From: Protula sp. h YS-2021
Taxonomy: Eukaryota; Annelida; Polychaeta; Sabellida; Serpulidae
Assembly (NCBI GenBank): GCA_949752745.1
Contig: OX457024.1
Coordinates: 45,822,490-45,886,489 of the forward strand
DNA: 64,000 nt
Direction: 5' to 3'
This document shows, one piece after another, positions 1 through 64,000 of the stretch. The notes beneath the pieces are model-generated. The model had not been told where the DNA came from, searched no databases, and saw nothing but the letters and a program-made list of their open reading frames with translations. The translations under genes were made by a program, and so were the position numbers. The first letter of the stretch is position 1; every line of letters starts with the position of its first letter.

Positions 1-3000
1 ACTGTGCTTTGGCTTGAATGGCTGGATTTACATGTCTCGGTGCATGTAAGCTCTGGAGCACAAGGGAAATTTAATACAAAAGATGCTTGGGTCTTTAAAG
101 CCACTGCTGGATGGCTGGTTTTAGATTTTATGATCCAACACTGTTACATAAATCCACAGCACTCCAGAAGTGTAATCTTTGATGTTGCTGTGCTAATGAG
201 GTAGCTGATTACAATTTGTGTTACCGTTAATTTGTGTTTTCATAATATATCCGTCTAAACAGATGAAATGATCTGCCATTCGATGCATTTTGACGACAAT
301 GGCCTCTTATATCTCCATATATTTATACTTCAATGTTTTGTCTTGATGCTTATAAACTGCTAGTGAATCCTACCTTTAAAGAGTGAAACATAGATTTTCT
401 TGTTTTCTTTGACACTTTTTTTGCGGATTTCTCTCTGTAATATGGAAGGGGGGGGGGGGGGGGTTGTAGATTCTGTCAGAAATCGAACAGGTTCATGTTT
501 GCACCTGAAGCAATCTGATTGTTATTCAGATTACTTTTTTATAGTGAAAAGAAGGTTTCGTTACAAATAACACTATCATAAATTGAACATTCATCTCAAA
601 AGGGTATCTCTAATGGTAGGGGAATATTCTAATGGGTTCAATGCATGCGCGTGTTCTGACGAAAGTTAGAGGGTATGTTACAAAAGTAAATGCAACAAAA
701 TCAGAGGCTTTTGTAACTATGAGTTATAGTCTAACAGAGTATCTCAACAAATTCTACACCACATCTCACGCCCCCTACGCAAAAACCATTAATTCCTTTG
801 ATGTCAAAATAATTTATTGTCAGGTTTTTGTAGATTATGAAAGCGTACAACGTCTACTTGCCCATGTCATTTAGACCTCGGAACTGAGACATCATCTAGA
901 CCTTGATGCGATTTGGTTGTTTCGATGTCAAAATCGACGTTACATCGAAGTGAAAATGTTTACTACTATATAACATATTAAAAACTGTGTTATGTACAGT
1001 TTTTTGTGTAATTTATTCCTCTCAATAAAGTGTATGGTTAATTCTAAAAATTTAATTCTTCGAGATAGCAATTTTTATGATCTCAAGTGCATTTTTAGCT
1101 ACTATAGAGATATTTTTGCGTATTATATAGGAGAGCTGTTTTAATATTTTCGCTTTTTCTCTCTCGTCTTGCAAATATCTTGCTTTGAAATTTGACAGGG
1201 ACGTCCTACAGACCTTTCTCCCATGCACAGTGTTCTGATTTGTTTGCTCATTTAGGGTAAAATAACAAAATGCTTCCATCAAAAACTCTTTCATCTGGAG
1301 CCATTTATGTTTAGGCATTGGCTCGTTGGCTTGAGAAGATAGATGTTCTGAGTCCAAGCCCCATTTAAGGAACAAATTTTCAGTGTCTTGTTTGCCAGTC
1401 TCTGCGAGCTGTAGTTATTCTTCTGCTTCCTCAAATAGAAATTATTATTTTTAATTCTTGTGTTTGTTTTGCGATTTTCTTCAAATTTCAAAAATATTGA
1501 CCAAACACAGACAAATGTCCGGAAACAAGACAAAAATGCATTAACAGTATTATTTCACTTTAATAGGGCAATAGGAATAACCTATACTCCAGGTTCTCGG
1601 TAATAAAAGAACAATTGTAATTGTCCTTAATCCCTGATCTCAGTAATAAATTCATGAAACTGTGTGCAGGCGACCCGTAGCCGACCTTTTGTCTGTCTTC
1701 TAACTTTTTTTCATGAGATATTTTGTCGTGTATCAGATATCAGTTTAGATAAGCAATTTATTCATTCTTAAACGGCCATATTGCACCTTTCCAGTGTATG
1801 AGAAAAGGAAAACCCTGTTGGATTACATTCATACTTATTGTTAAATAAAATGAGACAGTGAGCAATGACTGTTATTTTCCTTTTAAATAATCCTGTGTCC
1901 TTTATTTTCAACTTCAATTACTTAGCTTCTAAGTAAAGACAATTGTTTGCTTACTTGGTCTGCCACAGGTTTGATCATTGGATTATAAACAGGATTAAGT
2001 CATGTTTCTGAGCACGTGATTTCTCAGAACGCCCCGGTTCGTTCTCGAAAATGGGGGATGTTTCTCCTCAACGGGATGTTTCTCAGCACGGAATTCTGGC
2101 CCTTTGAACAAAGTTAATTTTGTTTTGGTTGAATGTCTGAATGGGTTTATTGATCTAGACACATGATAGTTATCTGTTTACATTGGTAAGATTTCACTGA
2201 AATATAAGCGCGAGCTTAGTTAACTGCTCGGCGGGGGATATGCAATCCACGATTGCCTTGTCTTTGAAGATTGAAATAGGCCGTTATGTTCAAGAAAAAA
2301 AAACACAAAAAGGATAATTTTCTTATAAATTCGGCCCCATCGATTTCATATTTGGCAGGAGTGTTCCTCCTGCATATATTTTATTGGGTGATATACTAAA
2401 GTTATAAAAGAGACACTGGCAAAAAGATTGAAATAGTCTCAAAATACCTTAATTAGGTACCCTGATAGAAAGATACGCGTGATCAATATACATTGACAGT
2501 ATATCCAACACAGACATTGGAGGTGAATATTTTTATAAAGTTAACAATGACCTTTTTTCATTTTATATCATTCTTCCTATCAGTGACAAATTCCGGGTCA
2601 TAACAAACTCTCTTCAATTCAGATAAAAATAAAATACAGCTTAACGCAATGAGGAACAGAAGGCATTTTTTACTGACAGAAGGTGAACCAATGTTTACTC
2701 ACTGACATAAATTGAAGTAATGCTTACTCATTTTAGCAGTAATAATTTTGATGCTGTTCCTCTCATGAAATAATACTGCTAAGATTTCAAGTGCTGTAAT
2801 GATAAATGGTCTCGAAACTTTACCAGGTATATAAGGACCTGATGATTTATTTTCTTCAATATGTTTACATTCTGAAAAAAGTTTTAATTTCTATTCTTCT
2901 TTTGACACACAGTTTATCATTGAGGTCGCTTCTATGTTTTTTCATGGCTTTAATTTGGATTATGTTAAATTTCTTTCATTATATTATATTTACTATATTC

Positions 3001-6000
3001 CAAGAGGGAAAGAGAAATCATATTTGTCGATTCGTTTTTAACAACGTTTGTTAGTTCTTTGATGTTATTCATATATATTTATTCTTTAAAAAGAGCTACC
3101 GTAATCTATAACACCATACATCCCCGGAACAAAAAGCGTACTCACTGACGTTATGCCAACCATAATAATCACTTTTTCTGCCTTGTCTTGGATTTAAGAG
3201 TGGTGCATTTGTTTCCCTAGAGGTAGTCCGACAACTGATGTAACGACAACTGATTTGGAAGAAATTAACCCAGCAACGATTGATCTAAGTTAGTAGAGTG
3301 TGACCTCTGATCTACACATCATAAAGCTTTATTTTCTTTTTTTAAATATTTGTCAAGTTGATAAATTGCTAAATGAATTGAATGTAAGTAAATTTCTTTT
3401 TCCTTTTTAAACCCTAAAAATCGTGTAGTCGTGATTTAAGAGGCGATTTCCAAAACAGAAAACTTCTTTCAATTTCAAAGCAGGCTCACATGGATAATTA
3501 AGTTCTCTGGGTTATTCACAGTAATGACAAGTATTGTCTTACTTGTTGGACATAAAAAGTAGCTAATCTGTAAGAGTGTAAAGGGAATCATTTCAGAGCG
3601 CACGGTATTATTCGGAATATAAAGAGGGCAATGTTTGTTTTTTTTCATCTCATACAACGATATCAATGCGGTTAGACCAAAAACCAAAGCCAAAATAGTA
3701 ACAAAATATCAAATAATTGAGAATTTTATATTAGTTTCCATGCATTGCCCATTAAAATCAATTGTCGCCAGATCAATCATCTTGGATTCTATTACAGAAC
3801 CATAAATAAACAGGATTTAGAGAGAACTGGTATGCAGTCCTGAGATATATAGGTCTATAGAAATGATAATTTAGAATAATAACCGCTGCTTCGTGTCACA
3901 TGTGTCTGTTTTCATCTGTACTTCATGGACATGTTAACAATTGGAACATCGTCCGGTTGTGTTGGTTTGGTTTAGAAACAACCTGGCATTTTCAAGAAAG
4001 TAAACAGGATTAATTCATCGGCCATGTAATTTTTTACAAAATTTCATTACTGTTTGAACACCATGCGCGCTACTGTGTGGTTATGCGGAACTGTTTTCAA
4101 TCCCAGAGATCATGAATCGCAGTTATTGATAATGCATATGTTATTCATGTGTTATTTTATTTCTGAGCTCAGATTCGTAGATTCAACCCATGATTTTATT
4201 ACAAAACCAATTAAGTACACCAATAAATGGTTATGGCCTTTTCACAAAAGAAAGACCAGGCATGAGAAACACACCAATATTTTGGTGTGGATAACCCAAC
4301 GCTCCTTACTGATCTCAAAAATCTCCACCCTTCCTTACAATCACTCTTGCTCCAACATTCTGCGTCTTAACTACAGTAACTAAAAGGTTATGTGACAAAT
4401 ATGTATTGCAGAGGTAATTCGACCCAGAATTACAAACAAACAGAAATAAATTGTTAATATATATTAGAGTGCATTAAATTAGAAATGCTAAAAAACTTGA
4501 ATAAAGAATTTAATGGTATATACAGCAGCCCCAATGGAGTAGTCTTATATCTTGTAAATATATCATACTTTTATCATACACGATATATGTAGGTTCGCCC
4601 AAGGAGTGATATTTTTGTGCCCATCGTTGAACTTTTAAGCACAAAATAGTCTTCAAAGGAAAGAACACATCTCTTTGGATGCTTACCATCGTTCATCCGT
4701 TTCCATGTCATCACGTGGTTACAACCTTTGACTCTGCGCCCTTCCCAGAGGAGGTGATGTAGTACATTCGATGTAGACTATTTTTACTCATCTTTATTTA
4801 AAAAGTGGCCAAAATTGCTGTTCTATTTCCCTTTACATTAATATGAGATAGCAATTATATTATTAATAGTGTAATTGCTACTTTGATGCTTTTGAAACAT
4901 GTCTCTTATTCAATTGCCAACACCGAAGGAGCGAGTGCAAACACATTGCGAAAGGATATTCTCCTCGGAAAGAGGAGAAATGTCACGCATCCATCAGGCC
5001 GGTCAATTTTATTTTGTGCTCGAAATATTTCGGACTTACTGTTTGTAATTTTATTGACCCGGCCGGGGATAAAAAAACAATGTTTTTTGTCTTAATGTCG
5101 TCAAAGCTTTGTCAGTGCTATATGTAAAAAGAACCTTATTTTGACACATTTTTTCAAGTTTCACTGACTTCTACTTCTGTTGCTCTCGTAAATAGTAAAT
5201 CAATTGTAAAATACCACTGTATATGACAAGTAGCAAAATTTTATGACATCTCAAACTATTCGGAAACATGTCCAGCAGAGCTTTAACTTTTCACAAAACA
5301 TTTTTTTAAGACTGAAGCGTTACATTCTTTTCTAAGCTCAAGTTTAAAAGGAATTCCGAAAATCTCCACTTTAAAATAAATCATGTAACGACAGTTTTAA
5401 TTCAAACCCAGGTATTAGGACTGAAACGGATCTTAAAGGCAATACACGAGGACACGAGGGCTCAGGAACACTACACGAGTAAGGCAAAGGCGGCATGAGT
5501 AATATCCAATAAAGCAGTCCACTAACGTCCGCAAATATTTTTTGCATCAAATTACGTTATTTATTCCCCTTTTAACAGGCTTGATTAGCAAAAATGTCTG
5601 ACAATACTTAAAGGGTTGTGTTCAAAATATTTACTGCTTTGATATTTTTCTACTTTTTTAAATTGATCACACGCCAACACACGTGTAGAGAAGCAATTAC
5701 ACGGCCAACTATCTAACGGTTGATGGCCAATGCGCTCCAATTTAAGCATAATTTGAGATTTTCCAATGTCTGTAGCGTACTGTCACAGTTGACATAATTT
5801 GAGATTTGCCAATGTCTGTAGCGTACTGTCACAGTTAAGAACCTATGGTAATGTATAGTTTGGCATAGGAATTGTCTTGTGTTGTGTTTCACGCGTGTTT
5901 ATACCCGTAATGAGACAATGTGACTTGCTGTTAGCTTTCTCGTTTACTGATGATCGCTTAGCATCGTGATACTGCAGGTGATAAGGAACCACATCAACTT

Positions 6001-7100
6001 TCTTCATAAGGTCAGGTGTTCTGTCCCCTTTCATACATCTTGTAGAGCCAAGCCAACAATTGTTTCACAAACTCTGGTTCTTCGGACTAACAATAAGGAC
6101 TAAATATTGGTTGATCGATTATACAATTTTTGTTACGATTTGATAATTTGTCTGCTTTTTTTAAAATACTAAAATAAACAATTTGAGCAGGAATTTGAAA
6201 CACATATTTGCAAAACTAGAAAAATAAGGCACAGTAAGTTAAATGGAATTGAAATGTAATAATCTCTTTTCATCATAATTGTAATATACATGATAATGTA
6301 TGACAAATATAGTTTTGAACTGAACTTCTTCGTTGTAACTACATGACTTATTTTTCAAAGACAAGTCTTGGTTGTTTCTGGCGCAGAGTACAATTTAAGT
6401 GGTCAGTCGAGCTCAGGCTTGGGTCACTTTGCTACCTGAGCACCACAACCACTAAAATGAAATGACAGAATTAAAAATAAAAAAATAAATTCGGCATAAT
6501 TGCAGTAACCGATTGCGTTTTCATAAAAGCCCTCCTTCAGTTAACATTGATTGTCTGTGTTTAATAACATTAAATATATGAAAGGTCAAATAGCTCGTGT
6601 TTAATGAAATTATTTACATTGAATATTTAGCATTTTTAAAATATTTAGCGTCATAAAACAGGTCCGATTTCCACAGAATACTATAGATATTTATTAATAC
6701 ATTTAAGCAATCTTTCTGTAACTTTAAGTACCAGAGACTCGAGATTGTCTAATGACAGAAAGACAATGCTTTTATTTTTTAAACCCTTATTTGTTTAAAC
6801 CTTGACAATAAACAGAATGTCTAGGGACATTGTGGTCGGCTGAGATCCACTTAATCAAGTGCTAAAACACTTGTAGGATCGCTAAAAAGTGGTAACAGTA
6901 CTTTTTCATTGAAATTTGTCTAATCTGTAACGGATACCGAAAAGTAAGTTTCATGATGGGCTTAAACTCAGATTACTCCTGCAAGCAATCTGAATAAAAC
7001 TGTATGCTAAAAAATAAATTTTACAAACTAGATTCTTTTTGCATTATCGCAAACAAAAGCTATTTTAAAGAAAAGATCAGCGGAAGAATTTTCTTCTAAA
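1..7100. other. 3' flank, AT-rich, no gene recognised
   Basis: No conserved protein, splice-consistent exon or RNA gene is visible on either strand. Short open frames are ordinary for AT-rich DNA. Content I can name: a poly-G run near 450-463, a 46-bp tandem duplication at 5747-5838, and a segment near 6815-6920 that recurs near 50515-50640. Confidence 0.5.
5747..5838 (+). repeat. 46-bp tandem duplication, two copies
   Basis: Two adjacent 46-bp units, at 5747-5792 and 5793-5838, differ by two bases. Each starts CATAATTTGAGAT and ends in TGTCACAGTT plus two bases. It is a recent local duplication with no coding content. Confidence 0.9.
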
Positions 7101-7234
7101 ATTCAGCAGAAATCAGTCACAGTGCAGGGCGGAGCAACTGTAATTGGCAAGCACTAAAACAACAGAAAATGCCGCCAGTTCACCAGTTTTTTTCCAAGAA
7201 AGGACAACCAAGAAAATTTTGTGCATATTAATGT

Positions 7235-7990
7235 GTGAAATTAATGCTCTCAAAATTGTGGAATTGAAAAATGGATAACACACATTTTAAAATGCTGCCT
7301 TATGGACAATTTTATGATTGGTCAAAAGTAATTTTTGAAGTAAGGATCTCAATAAACAGTCATGCAAAATGTGAAAGCAATTCGAACCAAATTGTGGGAG
7401 AATGTTAAAAATTTGCTGCGGAAAAGTTATAAGGAATATAAATGACTAATTACCGGCGGATCGCCATGAAAAGCAATTTTGCAAAAGATGAGTACTTGGA
7501 GAAGATTCATCCAAAAATTTAAAGGAATCCACTCGAAATTGTTGGAGAAGTATTTTAGAAACTAAAACCCAAAAAATTTCTCAAATTTTTGGCAGATAGC
7601 CACAAAAAGTCAACTGTCACAAAAGGACTATCCAGAACACGCTCACACGAATTCTTTAAAAAATATTGAGGAAAGCATTTTAAACAGTGACGACCAAAAA
7701 ATTTCAAGAATACCTTCTACTTGGCATATTTTGGATGCATTGCCAAAAAAGTTATTTTTAATGAACCACATAGATGCAAAATTTAAAATCAAAATCCAAT
7801 CAAAATTGTTAGAGAAGTGTTTTGAAAACGGGCTACCGAAAAGTGTAAATATCTACGATTTGGCCATTTTTGGCGGGTCGCTTAAAACGTAATTTTACAT
7901 GAGATGACTACCTACAGCACATTCACACAAAATTTGAATGGAGTTCGATCAAAATCGTGGGAGGAGAATCAATTTAAGTAGCTTTCATAC
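7235..7990 (+). repeat. Degenerate tandem repeat, roughly 120-170 bp units
   Basis: Similar blocks follow one another, each with a GGCGG(A/G)TCGC-like core, an AAAAGATGA-like segment, then CACTCG/CACACGAA and a GTTGGAGAAG/GTGGGAGGAG-like end. I count about five diverged copies. No coding potential. It may be the inside of an unclassified element. Confidence 0.55.
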
Positions 7991-8569
7991 GTATGTAGAT
8001 ACAGACGACAGATGCCCCCCCTACAACCCTAATTGCTGTGAAAAGATAAGACAGGACAGTTTGTATTTCATTGTTTAATTCCGCTTCGCGAGTGTTATGG
8101 GACAATTCTAACTGGAACTTTCTTGTTTGTGAACATTTTTACACTATCATTATTCACACATGAAATATGCACAGCACTTTATTTCAAATATATTTATTTA
8201 CGTTTCTTATTACACTTATAACAGAGACACTTATAGTTCATTTTTGTTTGAATAATATTACAAGTAGGAATTGTTAACTTTGACAATCATACATCGAGTC
8301 ATTATAAAGATTAAATGAAACTCTTCTAGTGTTTTCAAAACAAAAAAGTCCCTCACTGATGGCATTTTGTTGCTGATTCTTAATAAACCTTATGGCGGAA
8401 TTCTATAAATTCAGGAACGTCTAAAAAGAGTTAGCATAAATATTATTTTATAAGCATTTTTAAAGGATATCCTAGGTCAACGTCTGGCACATAAATAGAA
8501 AAAAATGGGGGCTTGGATACAAATTATGTTATGCAAGAAACATACGTAGACTTGAATAGTAAATTATAG

Positions 8570-8860
8570 CTTTATGAGCAGTTGTGCTAACCTTGAGACA
8601 GCTTGGCACATACAGCTTGGTTATAGTATATCACAATGTGTCGAGTGCTGGGGTAATGTTCTTTGTTGTTCGAGTCATGAACGCATTAAACCCGTGGGGA
8701 TGGGGGGGGGGGCACTCAGACATCACACAGCAACTGGTTATCATGCGTGTCCTTGACTTTTTGAAACAATCACTAAACGTGGAGTGCTTAGTTTGAAAAT
8801 ACCGCTCTTTTCACCAAATACAGAGGAGTTCTGAATGAAAATTACCCCCCTTTAAGAGCA
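8570..8860 (+). repeat. Dispersed repeat copy (family with 31.5 kb)
   Basis: The stretch containing AACGTGGAGTGCTTAGTTTG closely matches one near 31550-31585 (ACGAGGAGTGCTAAGTTTG), including the surrounding 'actcagac...ggttatcatgcgtg'-type context. A weaker match is near 49150-49200. It also contains a poly-G run. The type of element is unknown. Confidence 0.5.
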
Positions 8861-8989
8861 ATTAACACTGCGTAGACATCATCTGGCCTAAATATGTCCC
8901 CCTTTTCTTGCGTATCTTTGGAGACGTGTGGTAACACATGGGAAGTTGATTAAAATACTTGGAGTTTGCGGCATACGCGAATAGCCTGT

Positions 8990-9900
8990 AAAAGCTAAAA
9001 GCTAAAGTGCTCTCCCCAGATGGAGACACAGAACCGTTCAAAATTCTCGCTGGTCTGTTACAAAGTAGCACACTAGCCCCGTATCTGTTTATCATTGTGT
9101 TAAATTATGCTCTGCAACGAAGTGTCAAAGGTAACAAGGAAAAGCTAGGATTCCGTCTTGAAATGAGGGGAAGCCGACGCAGAGGTCCTCAATGCGTCAT
9201 GGATCCTCACTTTGCGGATGAAATAGCGCTTAGTACCAGTGACGTAACTGAACAGGCAAAGGAACAGCGTCTAAGAGTAGAAAAAGCCGCAGCGAATGTA
9301 GAGACTGCCAGAAAATCCAAACAGGACAAAAGTGATGACCTTCAACCAAATAACCTAGCCAGAAATAAAACAAAAGATCCGTACTCGAGCTAGTAGATGG
9401 GTTTACATACTTATTGTGGCTATTAAGCAGTACTACCGCAGATGTGAAAAAAGAATAGTTCTTTCGTGGACAGCATGGAACAACCTGTAAAAGACATGGA
9501 AATCAAACATGTTGAAGAAATCTTTTTCGTTCGACTGTGGAATCTAGCCATATTGCAACGAAGCCTGGACGCTGGCTAACCAGCTGGTCAGACGGTCAGA
9601 TGGACAAGGTTCTTCAGAACAGCCTTCAATATTAGTTGGGAAAGCTCTACCCGAAACGAGGGCCTTTGCGAAGATGTGCCTCAGTCTCCTCCAGAATAAG
9701 GCAAAGGCGCCTGGAGCGAGCAGGTCGATCATTGTTACAGATACCCCGAAGAACTAGCGCCCAGTCGCGTCCTGAAGTCACCAAGTCAAGGAAAGTGAAA
9801 CGCAGAAAGATAAGCTTTATAAAACAGCAAATCACGCATTACACAAGCCTTGAAGCGAGGGATATAGCGGCGTCAATGATGGACAGGTGTTAGTGGAGAA
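8990..9900 (+). mobile_element. 3' part of a degraded non-LTR retrotransposon
   Basis: The open frame 9007-9393 encodes LSPDGDTEPFKILAGLLQ, then LAPYLFIIVLNYAL and HFADEIALSTSDVTEQA, typical of the reverse transcriptase palm of endonuclease-type non-LTR elements. The catalytic pair is FADE rather than FADD. Following sequence in other frames (WTAWNNL and KTWKSNML near 9465-9520, then a C-terminal part to about 9890) keeps family similarity but with frameshifts and stops. It is 5'-truncated and dead. The clade (RTE/CR1-like) is not certain. Confidence 0.8.
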
Positions 9901-11147
9901 GCATGGGAGACCGAGATTTGATACCTCCTCATACGAGCGATTTACATGTCGTCCTTTCAATATTTAATTTCAAATGCAAAATGGAAAATGGAAAATCGAT
10001 TCGATTTCCTATATTCAAATCGTTTCGATTTTCCATATTCATTTTAAAGCGGAAATTAATAATAAGAAACATCAATTTTAAATTTAAATTCGTCCAAAAT
10101 AAAAAAATTAAAAACTGGATGGTGCTACAGTCGCTGGTATGCAAACGTCTTAAACAAACACATATGATATAATGCAAATTCCGTCGATTCTGACTCAAAA
10201 TATGAGCATGTGAAATATGTAAAATAAGTGAAAAGTGCAATGGTGAATTCTAACAACGATTTCTTATTTTTTGGTGCCCTGTTTACCTATTACTTTGTGT
10301 ATCTTTTTTGTATTGACACTGACTAAGTTTAACCCAAATAGGTCTCGGCTGCTGCATTGTTGTTATAATATTGATATCAATCTCGTGGAAACGAATTAAA
10401 ACGTCTTGTTGTGACTTTACCAGGAACGTGTAATCAAAACATATAATCTTGAAAACACTTCGGCATTAAAATTCATGTGTTGAAGAGGTTAACACACAAA
10501 AAATCTGAATTTAGAATTGAATAATAAGGAAAAAATGCTACATTTTCAATCACAAAGAAATATAATGTTTTGATAACAACAACACACGAATGTTCCTCAA
10601 ACTGAGCTCGAAGTTTAGTTTTTGTCAACTGGAAAGAGTTAAAGTTAAACAATAAGTCAGATAATCATTTATATCTGAATTTCTCTTTCTGCTATCAAAT
10701 AGCCAGACAGATATAGAGGTTCATATTTTGAGTGAGGGCCAACGGAATTTGCATCAGACCACATGTGTTTGTTTATGTCACTTACCAGCGAGTGCAGCGC
10801 CACCCGATTTTTTATTTTTCATTTTCAATGAAAACAGGAAAATGGATGTATAGAAACAGTTTCATTTTTCCATTTTCGTCTTTTATGAAGGAAAATAAAA
10901 AAAAAATAGGTTGAAATTCATGTTGATATAAAAAAAAATAAAAGGACCAAATATACACAGACCCCATAGGTAGGTAACACATATGATACCACGCGCTCCC
11001 GCGAGAGTTTGCATAATATTATCTTTCCTGAATATAATTATTTTCTCCTTGGATATCACAAAAAAATTATATAATCTGGAAGCGAGATATTGGCCGAGGT
11101 CTCAGCCACAAAGATCTAGTTCTGTTGAATAAACCGTTTCGTTTTAT
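9900..11147. other. 3' flank just beyond the protease stop codon
   Basis: No gene is seen. It contains a hairpin (9988-10036) and a second GAAAATGG-rich segment near 10815-10890, apparently related. An AATAAA on the minus strand at 10811-10816 lies 330 bp after the stop codon inside low-complexity sequence, so I do not claim it as the polyadenylation signal. Confidence 0.45.
9988..10036. repeat. Near-perfect hairpin, 20-bp arms
   Basis: The left arm 9988-10007 and right arm 10017-10036 are complementary except for two positions, with a 9-nt loop. Arms begin ATGGAAAATCG. A related GAAAATGG-rich segment recurs 800 bp away. It could be a tiny foldback element. Confidence 0.75.
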
Positions 11148-63972
<52,825 letters not shown>

Positions 63973-64000
63973 CTGAAACAAAGAGTGTCATCCGTATTTC

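Noticed and set aside
1052..1533. Two overlapping minus-strand open frames in the 3' flank
   Set aside because: No domain recognised; stops and frame changes suggest a decayed repeat at best.
10811..10816. AATAAA on the minus strand after the stop codon
   Set aside because: Within low-complexity A/T sequence 330 bp away with no supporting downstream element; too weak to call.

Overview
This window is AT-rich, intron-rich animal DNA, most likely from a marine invertebrate. The reasons are vertebrate-style GTAAGT splice donors, symmetric phase-1 exons each carrying one extracellular domain, and a varied load of DIRS-like, non-LTR, Tc1/mariner and pogo/Tigger-like elements, MITEs and satellites. 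The sequence alone does not let me name the phylum or species. I see no prokaryotic genes, rRNA or CRISPR array.

One host gene dominates. It lies on the minus strand from 63972 down to the stop codon at 11148, and its 5' end is beyond the window. I recognise 21 coding exons, about 2.8 kb of coding sequence. In protein order they encode five LDL-receptor class A (LDLa) repeats (63972-57344), a CUB domain split over two exons (52320-49586), Thr/Pro-rich and mini-exon linkers (48888-30941), four more LDLa repeats (30638-28513), an SRCR-like domain (28.6 kb and 23.2 kb, with a middle exon I could not find), and a trypsin-fold serine protease (23261-11148). Splice phases agree at every junction except across the missing SRCR exon. 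The layout resembles mosaic secreted or membrane-anchored proteases such as enteropeptidase, corin and the TMPRSS group. His, Asp, Ser and the expected cysteines are present. The activation site, however, has Tyr rather than Arg/Lys before the new N-terminus, and the residue aligned with the specificity-determining Asp189 is Glu.

The other roughly 95 percent is intron and 3' flank, filled with repeats. 1-11147 is 3' flank: unrecognised AT-rich DNA, a degenerate tandem repeat (7.2-8.0 kb) and a non-LTR retrotransposon 3' end (9.0-9.9 kb). Introns between 13.7 and 31 kb hold a 470-bp foldback element with a 9-bp target duplication, a 2.1-kb satellite with 43-bp monomers in higher-order array, a shortened Tigger-like element, a dead Tc1 transposase, a Harbinger-like MITE and a foldback element of about 0.8 kb. 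Introns between 31 and 49 kb hold tRNA-derived repeats, a CpG-rich repeat block, two DIRS-like fragments, a duplicated mini-exon segment, a 1.2-kb VNTR and an L1-like relic. Introns between 49.7 and 63.9 kb hold two related elements with inverted terminal repeats, one with a DIRS-type reverse transcriptase, long AAT microsatellites and a 1.0-kb element with perfect 25-bp inverted ends.

The strongest biological lead is the protease with a non-basic activation site and unusual S1 pocket, carried on a nine-LDLa, CUB and SRCR scaffold. Next are the duplicated 36-nt exons and the repeat architecture of the introns.
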